12,519 nt of DNA from UBA7332 sp051648105 (GTDB lineage Bacteria; Bacteroidota; Bacteroidia; Bacteroidales; UBA7332): positions 1 to 12,519 of the forward strand of contig JBOFEN010000107.1 in assembly GCA_051648105.1 (NCBI GenBank), written 5' to 3'. Below are positions 6,850-12,519 of this stretch, one piece after another. Made by a program: the position numbers and the translations under genes. Each line of letters begins with the position of its first letter. Within the stretch, counting starts at the first letter, position 1. The notes beneath the pieces are model-generated. The model did no database searches and was not told the origin of the DNA. It saw only the letters and a list, made by a program, of their open reading frames with translations.

Positions 6850-6876
6850 AGAACATTTAATGATGCTATATGTTCT
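6850..6876. repeat. 7-bp inverted repeat between two genes
   Basis: AGAACAT (6850-6856) and ATGTTCT (6870-6876) form a perfect inverted repeat with a 13-nt spacer. It lies 39 bp past the oxidoreductase stop and about 35 bp upstream of the outer-membrane protein's candidate -33 box. There is no T run on the minus strand, so it is a poor intrinsic terminator. An operator is possible. Chance is not excluded. Confidence 0.25.
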
Positions 6877-6914
6877 ATCAATCACTTCTTTTAACTTCGA
6901 AAGTAGGTTTACAG

Positions 6915-7556
6915 TTAAACACACCCTCTAATAGCTTTACTACTAAATGAGTGATCACCACTAGGAAGCTCTAAAGATGATCTTATCATTGCTTTAGCCA
7001 AAATGGAAGTCTCAAGTGGATTCATAGATTGAAATAACCCTAGAGAACAAATAACTCTGAATATCTTAGCGGCAATCACCTCGCCCTTTCTATCACTACT
7101 CTTCCTAATTAGAGTTGGGGGATTAAATATTATGCACTTAGTAAAATTCAGAGCCCTCACCTCATCTTCTAATTGACCCTTCATCTTAGGATAGAATAAA
7201 GAAGACTTTGATGAGGCGTAAGCAGAAGAGACAAGCACATAGCACGGTACCCCATTCTCCTTAGCAGCTTTAGCAAATTGAAGTTGATAGTAAAGGTCAA
7301 CTCTCTCTTGAGCCTCTTTACTACCTGCCGCTTTGAGTGTTGTCCCCAAGGCTGAGTAAAGCACATCTCCCTTTACAAGATGCCACCACTCTTGTGGTTT
7401 CTCAAAGTCTATGATATGCACATTTAGTTTAGTATGGTTTATATCAATCTTGCGCCTTACAAATAGCTCTATTGACTCAAACCTTTCATCCTTCAAAAGT
7501 AACTCAAGGAGATCCTTGCCAGTTGCTCCTGTTGCTCCAATAAGTATAGCCTTCAT
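6915..7556 (-). CDS. TIP30/HTATIP2-like NAD(P)-binding oxidoreductase
   Basis: This 213-residue protein of the atypical short-chain dehydrogenase (NAD(P)H-binding Rossmann) family is cytoplasmic, with no signal peptide. The nucleotide-binding motif GATGATG is at residues 7-13 after a first beta strand (MKAILI). ALGTT (69-73) marks the strand-4 region. The active-site set is present: S110/S111 in VLVSSAYAS, and Y122/K126 in YPKMK, the YxxxK pair with a following KGQLE. Overall pattern and length match HTATIP2-like proteins, where NADPH binds but the physiological substrate is usually unknown. It has its own promoter just downstream of a terminator, so it is transcribed separately from the operon to the right. 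Confidence is high for the fold and low for any specific reaction. Confidence 0.85.
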   Translation of the reverse strand: MKAILIGATGATGKDLLELLLKDERFESIELFVRRKIDINHTKLNVHIIDFEKPQEWWHLVKGDVLYSALGTTLKAAGSKEAQERVDLYYQLQFAKAAKENGVPCYVLVSSAYASSKSSLFYPKMKGQLEDEVRALNFTKCIIFNPPTLIRKSSDRKGEVIAAKIFRVICSLGLFQSMNPLETSILAKAMIRSSLELPSGDHSFSSKAIRGCV

Positions 7557-7588
7557 TGTGTAGATATATAAGTCTGTTTATAATGCTC

Positions 7589-7617
7589 CAAAGATACTCT
7601 TAATTCGATTATTCCAA
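7589..7617 (-). promoter_or_regulatory. Oxidoreductase gene promoter
   Basis: On the minus strand, TTG (7615-7617) and TATCTTTG (7589-7596) are separated by 18 nt. The -7 box is perfect. Transcription would begin near 7582, about 26 nt before the ATG at 7556. Confidence 0.65.
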
Positions 7618-7636
7618 TCGGGGAGTAAAAATATAA

Positions 7637-7679
7637 ATGAGGTGCAGATAGATAAATCAATATCATATCTGCACCTCAT
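7637..7679 (-). terminator. Terminator of the porin-peptidase-porin-hydrolase operon
   Basis: A perfect 14-bp inverted repeat (ATGAGGTGCAGATA at 7637-7650, its complement at 7666-7679) flanks a 15-nt loop. On the minus strand it starts 35 nt after the hydrolase stop at 7714 and is followed by a T-rich tract (TTATATTTTTAC). It is the only hairpin of this quality downstream of the four genes to its right, which supports treating them as one operon. Confidence 0.8.
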
Positions 7680-7713
7680 ATATCTCAAATATTTAATCTG
7701 CCTAAAGATTGGC

Positions 7714-8601
7714 TTAATAAAGAGTTGACGCTGCACTAGCTGCCATCTGTGAATAACTGTGTCCAACCCCCTCTACCTCAACCTTACTCCAATTGTAGGT
7801 TGAATAATCATCTGCAATCTGAGATGAGTTACTCCAGAAGTAGAGACCACGCTCATACCTATGTAAACCTTGATTGTCAGCACCTGCTGAGTGATTTAAG
7901 TTTGGATCATCAACATTGTTATCAGCAGTACCAAGCTGAAGTATCAATTTACTTGCAAAAGCCTTTGTCAGTTTCTGTTGATCACACGCTGCCCCCTTTA
8001 GTCCATATGGAAAGTCCACATTAAAATCAGGAAGAGTGTACCAACCTGCATTTGCAGACATAGCTCTATTTATAGGAGAACCACTCTTGAAAAGAAGATA
8101 CCTATGAACAAATTGAGCACCTGCTGAGTGTCCCCACATATCATAGCTTTCATGATTTGTAGATAGCTCCTTGCAAATATAGCTAAAGAGTGGATCTATG
8201 ATAGAAAAGCTCCACTGCTCCTCTGGCAAAGCATTAGAGTTAGCAAACATAGCCCCTTCAGTGTAGTCACTAGATGGATAGGTTGATGCTGGAAACTCTA
8301 GTGAGAATACCATTACACCTCTAGATTGAGCAGCTGACTTCCATGCTTGAAGGTAGTCTGCTGCATTTCTATTCAATCCTGGAAGTACAAACAAGATGGG
8401 CATCTTATTCATATCACCCTCGGGTATAAAGTAATGAACCTTGATAGGCTTACTTGCTAGTGGCTTATATCCACTATAGGATATTACCCCCTCACCTCGA
8501 TTGATAGAGCCACCACTATTTGGTTTATCTAATACTTCTCCACCCCAACAGCTAGTTAGAGTAAGGAGAGAAAGAAGTATAAGTATCTGTATTATCTTCA
8601 T
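7714..8601 (-). CDS. Alpha/beta-hydrolase lipoprotein
   Basis: This 295-residue protein begins with a lipoprotein signal peptide whose lipobox LTSC puts the lipidated cysteine at residue 18. A Gly/Ser linker follows. The hydrolase fold begins at about residue 53 (PIKVHYFIP, then FVLPGLNRNAADY, the likely oxyanion region). The nucleophile elbow is GHSAG with Ser159. Likely triad partners are Asp227 (LGTADNN) and His281 (GVGHSYSQ). Probably an esterase, lipase, depolymerase or peptidase-like enzyme of the envelope; the substrate is not readable. No acidic surface-export signal of the known Bacteroidetes type follows the cysteine, so it may face the periplasm. It starts 6 bp after the porin stop and is last in the operon. 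A plus-strand frame within it is a shadow. Confidence 0.88.
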   Translation of the reverse strand: MKIIQILILLSLLTLTSCWGGEVLDKPNSGGSINRGEGVISYSGYKPLASKPIKVHYFIPEGDMNKMPILFVLPGLNRNAADYLQAWKSAAQSRGVMVFSLEFPASTYPSSDYTEGAMFANSNALPEEQWSFSIIDPLFSYICKELSTNHESYDMWGHSAGAQFVHRYLLFKSGSPINRAMSANAGWYTLPDFNVDFPYGLKGAACDQQKLTKAFASKLILQLGTADNNVDDPNLNHSAGADNQGLHRYERGLYFWSNSSQIADDYSTYNWSKVEVEGVGHSYSQMAASAASTLY

Positions 8602-8607
8602 TATATA

Positions 8608-9819
8608 TTAGAATACGATATGTGTATTAATACCCATGGTGAATTGCTTATTCTTATCTGTAAGTTCAGAATAGTTCTCATATGAACCTACCAACTGAAT
8701 CTTTAGGCGATTATCAATGATATACTTTGCTACACCAAAACGCACGCCTTGTGTCTTATTAATAAGTGAACTCTTCTCACTCCATTCAGGGAAGATACAG
8801 TTATATCTAAGATCTATAGCCCAATTCTTAGGGAATAGATATCCAGCTTGAGCTGAAAGTCCACTACCTAGAACAAGATAGTCAGCAATCTGTTTTGGCT
8901 GAAGTTTGGCTGTTGCCGCACCATCAATGTACAGATGATTAAGGTTACGAGCCCAAGCATCTACATATTCAGTCAAAAAGGTGAAACCTCTATATTTGAA
9001 CATTAAGTTCATAGACATCTTTATATAATCTGGGAAAGCAGCTCTACCATACTCGTCGTAAAGAGTAAAGTTACCATGACCCTCACCTATTGCATCGCTA
9101 GCACCCTGATTGTAACTGTAAGAGCCTCCTATCAATAGCTTAGGACTCTTTTCTCTAGCAAAGTCTGTATCAGTCAAATGATTACCTGGTGAGAAGAAGC
9201 CCATAGGATAGAATGTAGCATGAGCGCTATATTTAAGTCCTCCAAGGTCAAAATCAGTAGATGAACTACCAAAAGAGTTCATCCCATCACCTGTAGTAAC
9301 AGCCGCTCCAAGATCAAAACCTGTACTCTTAACTGGTAAGCGAGACTCTACAAAGATACCAAGCTCACGACCTGTATTATAGAATGTACGATTTACAAGG
9401 CTACGATTGCCAAGAGCAAGAGCCTCATCATAAAACATCATAGAGCGAGTTCCAGATATAGACTGCTTCTGACCTACGCTAATTGAGAGGTTCTTGATTG
9501 GATTGTAAGCAACCCATGCATCAAGCAAAGGATATGATCTAGTGAAGTCCATCTGAAGCTTGAAACTTAACTTATCGTAGAAGAATCCACCTGTGAAATC
9601 AAGATAAGCTCTATTAACATCAAATCTATACTCTGGATCAGTATCTTTTAGCTCAGAGTATAACCCACCAACTTGAACAAATCCACCAATATTGAAGTGA
9701 TGTTTTCCTTTATCAAGCTCAATGTTTAACCCATTGCCTAATCTGAAACTTGTCTGGCTCTCCTGAGCGAACAGCCCAATTGCAATAGATGCAAATAATA
9801 ATGTTACTATTTTTCTCAT
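8608..9819 (-). CDS. Porin_O_P (OprO/OprP-like) outer-membrane channel
   Basis: This 403-residue protein has a signal peptide (MRKIVTLLFASIAIGLFA, cleavage before Gln19). Family features: HHFNIGGFVQVGG near the mature N terminus; RFDVNRAYLDFTG; LLDAWVAYNP followed by LSISVGQKQ; GGLKYSAHATFYPMGFF; a long MFKYRGFTFLTEYV strand; and a terminal strand ending in Phe for BAM recognition. OprO/OprP are 16-stranded trimeric anion (phosphate or pyrophosphate) channels. In Bacteroidota the domain is widespread and its substrate is usually unknown, so I do not claim phosphate specificity. It is a clear paralog of the edge-truncated porin at 11390-12519. It lies 29 bp after the M14 gene and 6 bp before the hydrolase lipoprotein. 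Confidence 0.9.
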   Translation of the reverse strand: MRKIVTLLFASIAIGLFAQESQTSFRLGNGLNIELDKGKHHFNIGGFVQVGGLYSELKDTDPEYRFDVNRAYLDFTGGFFYDKLSFKLQMDFTRSYPLLDAWVAYNPIKNLSISVGQKQSISGTRSMMFYDEALALGNRSLVNRTFYNTGRELGIFVESRLPVKSTGFDLGAAVTTGDGMNSFGSSSTDFDLGGLKYSAHATFYPMGFFSPGNHLTDTDFAREKSPKLLIGGSYSYNQGASDAIGEGHGNFTLYDEYGRAAFPDYIKMSMNLMFKYRGFTFLTEYVDAWARNLNHLYIDGAATAKLQPKQIADYLVLGSGLSAQAGYLFPKNWAIDLRYNCIFPEWSEKSSLINKTQGVRFGVAKYIIDNRLKIQLVGSYENYSELTDKNKQFTMGINTHIVF

Positions 9820-9848
9820 GTCTCTAAACGTCTGAAATAAGTTTTTAA

Positions 9849-11378
9849 TTAATCCATCAAGCGGAAAACAGGTAATTGATCACCCTCTTTTGCCTCAATA
9901 ACTCTGTAGTTTACAAAGCCATTTGATGACTCCGGCTCAAGCATAACAGATAGAAGTCTTGATCTCTTCTGAGTTGTAGGCACCAATACTGTACCTTTTG
10001 GGAAGAGATTCTTACTATTTTCTACCTGAGTTGTTACTCTAACAGGGGTGAAGTTCTTAAATGATTGATCCTCCTTCTCTACTCTGTTGATAAGAAAGGA
10101 CTCCACCTCATACTCTTGATCCGATTCTAAGCGAGTAAACTCTATACCCATCTGAGTGAGAGTCTCGATAGCCTTAACCTGATCTTGAAGTATCAAATAG
10201 CTTGCAGGTAGCTCCCTTGAAAGCTTCACACTTGAATTCAGAGCATTTGAGACAGTTAGTTCAAGCGTATCGATTCTATTCTTTATCTGGTTTACAAAAG
10301 GTAAAGGATAATTCTCTATTAGCTCAGACGAGAATGATACAACCACTGGCTTCTTCTCATTCACTGACTCATCTATTGCATTACGAAGCTTATCGCTATT
10401 CTCGAATGTTGTATTCGCAAAGCTACAAGCCAAAGTGTATACATTCTCAATCCTACGATATATACTCTCTCTTCCAATACCAATACCCCTAGTCTCTGTC
10501 AAGATAGTGAAAGCATTGTTTAATGAAAGTGCATTAGCCGTCGATCGAGGAGATGTACCAGCTAGGTTCATCACCACACCACTACTACCCTTCTTTGGAG
10601 TATAGTATGTATGACTAGAGTGTCCCTTCTCATCAAGCTCAACCTTAACATCTGCCAAGTATAGAGACTCTAATGACTCTCTTATTGGTGTAGCAACATT
10701 GGGGTTACCAGAGGTTAGAAACATCACATCCCAAGGCACTGAAAGTATCTCGCTAGAGATAATAGAGTATGCACTCTTGAGAGGTTGATATTCGTGAAAG
10801 TCGATGCATAGTTGAGGGTCAAACTCATTGATCACAGATCTCAGTGCAACAGCCTCAGGAGTCTCTAGACGAACCTGGTCTCTGTTTAGGTCAATGCCAT
10901 TAGCAGTTTGACGAATCATCCTCTCACCACCATCAACATTTACCATAGGAAGGATATAGAAGTCTATCTTCTTAAGCAGAGCCTTTAGTGACTCCTCAGA
11001 ACTCATCCTCTCAATGAAGTGAAGTAATCCCTCTGTACCACCTGGTTCATCACCATGAATACGAGCAAAGTATAGTACCCTCATCTTAGCCGTATCAGCT
11101 ATATTGTTTGAGAGTTTTACAAGAAGTATCTCGCGACCCTTTTGAGTCTTACCTACCTCTTCCAATTGCATGATTGAGGAGTTCTCTGCCTGAAGATTAG
11201 TCAGAAAGCTCTTCATCTCCTTGAAAGAAGTATATCCGCTCCTCTTTGAAGCAATAGGAGTATTGATCTTCAGATCAACAGGATTAGGAAAGTATCTCTT
11301 TTGAACCTTCTTTAGGTCTTGTGCAGCAAGAGAGCTAAACAAGAAGATGGTAAGAGATAGAAATATTATTTTTCTCAT
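9849..11378 (-). CDS. Secreted M14-family zinc carboxypeptidase-like protein
   Basis: From the ATG at 11378 the product is 509 residues. This start gives a good signal peptide (MRKIIFLSLTIFLFSSLAA, cleavage before Gln20). An upstream in-frame ATG at 11432 lies inside the preceding porin gene and adds a non-signal extension, so I reject it. The M14 zinc site is intact: His108 and Glu111 in RIHGDEPGG, and His195 in DFHEYQP. NVDGG (147-151) and the substrate-binding Asn165/Arg166 (DLNRD) follow, with the probable catalytic Glu295 in LTETRG. About 180 C-terminal residues lie beyond the catalytic domain and are unassigned. It should cleave C-terminal residues from peptides, or peptidoglycan-like substrates, in the periplasm or outside the cell. 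It begins 11 bp after one porin and ends 29 bp before its paralog. Confidence 0.9.
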   Translation of the reverse strand: MRKIIFLSLTIFLFSSLAAQDLKKVQKRYFPNPVDLKINTPIASKRSGYTSFKEMKSFLTNLQAENSSIMQLEEVGKTQKGREILLVKLSNNIADTAKMRVLYFARIHGDEPGGTEGLLHFIERMSSEESLKALLKKIDFYILPMVNVDGGERMIRQTANGIDLNRDQVRLETPEAVALRSVINEFDPQLCIDFHEYQPLKSAYSIISSEILSVPWDVMFLTSGNPNVATPIRESLESLYLADVKVELDEKGHSSHTYYTPKKGSSGVVMNLAGTSPRSTANALSLNNAFTILTETRGIGIGRESIYRRIENVYTLACSFANTTFENSDKLRNAIDESVNEKKPVVVSFSSELIENYPLPFVNQIKNRIDTLELTVSNALNSSVKLSRELPASYLILQDQVKAIETLTQMGIEFTRLESDQEYEVESFLINRVEKEDQSFKNFTPVRVTTQVENSKNLFPKGTVLVPTTQKRSRLLSVMLEPESSNGFVNYRVIEAKEGDQLPVFRLMD

Positions 11379-11389
11379 TTGCTTGATCT

Positions 11390-12519
11390 TTAGAATGCTA
11401 ATTGGAATAGTATTGTTATGCTCTTCTCCCATCCACTTACCGAGGCTCCCTCTGGATTACGTATTGACCCATTGCTCTTAGCAAGACCAAAGTTGGCCTG
11501 TACCTTAGCTGCATAGGATTTTGTCAAGTACTTAGTCACACAAAAATCCATATAGTCACTGCGGTTAAAATAGAGATCATTATTAATAAATGAGTACTCG
11601 TCTGGAATTATATAAGTGTAACGCATATCAAACGAAACAGACTTACCAATAATATAACCCGCTTGGATATTATATCCTGAGCCCAACATCATTCTGTTCT
11701 TTATGTAGTTCTCAACGCTATTTACCCCATCTATAGTAAAATCAGTGGATGTAGTACCATCATTCCTTACCCTATAAGCGATAGTAGATGGCACATGTCC
11801 CCAAGTCTTAACATACTCCCCAAGCAGAGAGAAGCCTCTATACTTAAACATAAAGTCAAGAGTTAGCTTACTAAGATCTGGTAGATCTATCATCCTATTT
11901 GCATCTTGATAAAGGATAGCACCACCTTCGCGACCACCACGTCTGTCACTAACGCCATCATTATAGCTATACGCAGCGCCAACTACAAATTTAGGCTTCA
12001 ACTCATAAGCTAGATCCGATTGACGGCTCTCACCTGCTAGGCGGAAAAGACCAAGAGGAAGATAGTTTAGTCGTGCACCATACTTCAATCCCCCGTATCT
12101 CTTACCAGCACTTATCGGACCATCCCCATCAGTGATAGCCAATGATGGTCTTAGATATGAAGTGTGCCCTACCTTGTAAGTACCAGCAGCATAGACACCA
12201 ATCTCACGTATTGTACCAAATAGAGAAGTAAGTTTACTCCTATCAGTGAATTGTAGTGCCGTTGAGCTCATCTGAAGTTCCCTATTGTCTGTAGGTGTTG
12301 ACCTCTGACCCATAGAGATTGATAGCTTATTGTTTCCAAATGGATGATAAGCCACCCATGCATCAGTTAGCATTGCACCCACACCTTCGGCATCAGTCTC
12401 ACTACCCTTTACCATATCAAGACCCAGACGATATCTAATCTTATTACTCATGGCCATACCATTGAGTCTAAGCCTAGCACGTCTGACCCTGAAGCGAGAG
12501 TATGCCTTGTCATCCTCTG
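11390..12519 (-). CDS. Porin_O_P outer-membrane channel, cut by the right edge
   Basis: The reading frame is open to the window end, so the N terminus and signal peptide are missing. About 376 residues remain. Upstream of the first in-frame ATG at 12457, the frame continues with AYSRFRVRRARLRLNG, which aligns with the YRFDVNRAYLDFTG segment of the second porin, showing that this ATG is internal. Other shared segments: LTDAWVAYHPFGNNKLSISMGQ, GGLKYGARLNYLPLGLF, AYSYNDGVSD, MFKYRGFSLLGEYV, QAGYI and a C-terminal strand ending in Phe. It is the first visible gene of the operon; the promoter lies beyond the window. The missing part is probably only 40-60 residues, judging from the paralog. Confidence 0.9.
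   Translation of the reverse strand, partial: EDDKAYSRFRVRRARLRLNGMAMSNKIRYRLGLDMVKGSETDAEGVGAMLTDAWVAYHPFGNNKLSISMGQRSTPTDNRELQMSSTALQFTDRSKLTSLFGTIREIGVYAAGTYKVGHTSYLRPSLAITDGDGPISAGKRYGGLKYGARLNYLPLGLFRLAGESRQSDLAYELKPKFVVGAAYSYNDGVSDRRGGREGGAILYQDANRMIDLPDLSKLTLDFMFKYRGFSLLGEYVKTWGHVPSTIAYRVRNDGTTSTDFTIDGVNSVENYIKNRMMLGSGYNIQAGYIIGKSVSFDMRYTYIIPDEYSFINNDLYFNRSDYMDFCVTKYLTKSYAAKVQANFGLAKSNGSIRNPEGASVSGWEKSITILFQLAF

Noticed and set aside
7578..7766. Minus-strand 62-codon frame after the hydrolase stop
   Set aside because: It spans the operon terminator and the oxidoreductase promoter; no recognisable protein.
7749..8024. Plus-strand 91-codon frame inside the hydrolase lipoprotein gene
   Set aside because: It is fully antisense to the hydrolase fold with intact Ser/Asp/His motifs, and its His/Gln/Tyr-rich translation has no domain.
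10202..10492. Plus-strand 96-codon frame inside the M14 gene
   Set aside because: It is antisense to the M14 coding sequence, has no promoter, and its translation is low-quality.
11379..11432. N-terminal extension of the M14 protein
   Set aside because: It would start inside the preceding porin gene and put 18 polar residues before an otherwise normal signal peptide.
1..12519. Mobile element, CRISPR array, defence or phage system
   Set aside because: I found no transposase, integrase, spaced direct repeats, nuclease-methylase pairs or toxin-antitoxin motifs; the DnaQ-like exonuclease alone is not evidence of a defence locus.

Overview
The window looks like chromosomal DNA of a Bacteroidota bacterium, probably order Bacteroidales. 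Four things point there: promoters of the TTTG / TAnnTTTG type spaced 18-20 nt; a large secreted protein ending in a type IX secretion (T9SS) C-terminal sorting domain; paired Porin_O_P-type outer-membrane channels; and signal peptides whose predicted mature proteins begin with Gln. I cannot fix the genus. I see no tRNA, rRNA, insertion sequence, phage gene or CRISPR array.

Layout. Positions 1-489 have no well-supported gene. They hold the rplS promoter and a candidate structured rplS leader, plus a leftward promoter with an uncertain coding start running off the left edge. rplS (ribosomal protein bL19) is the only confident plus-strand gene. A perfect 13-bp terminator hairpin separates it from the convergent minus-strand genes. 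Every other gene lies on the minus strand. In transcription order (right to left) these are: a porin cut by the right edge; a secreted M14 zinc carboxypeptidase-like protein; a second porin paralogous to the first; an alpha/beta-hydrolase lipoprotein, then a hairpin terminator; a TIP30/HTATIP2-like Rossmann oxidoreductase with its own promoter; a small outer-membrane beta-barrel protein, then a hairpin terminator; a DnaQ-like DEDDh exonuclease with its own promoter; a large T9SS cargo overlapping a small signal-peptide/membrane-anchor protein by 4 bp; and lipA-lipB, also overlapping by 4 bp.

How the genes work together. lipA and lipB are the two steps of de novo protein lipoylation: LipB transfers octanoate from acyl-ACP and LipA inserts two sulfurs. 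Porin, M14 peptidase, porin and hydrolase lipoprotein have gaps of 6-29 bp and a terminator only at the end, so they are very probably one operon. All four products are envelope or exported proteins, which suggests breakdown and uptake of an external peptide- or ester-containing substrate; that role is inference. The T9SS cargo and its 90-residue partner are probably translationally coupled. The cargo has an unusual arrangement in which a lamin-tail domain appears to interrupt a fibronectin-III-like fold.

Most of the window is ordinary chromosomal content. The parts most worth a second look are the porin-peptidase-porin-hydrolase operon, the T9SS cargo with its small partner, and the rplS leader.
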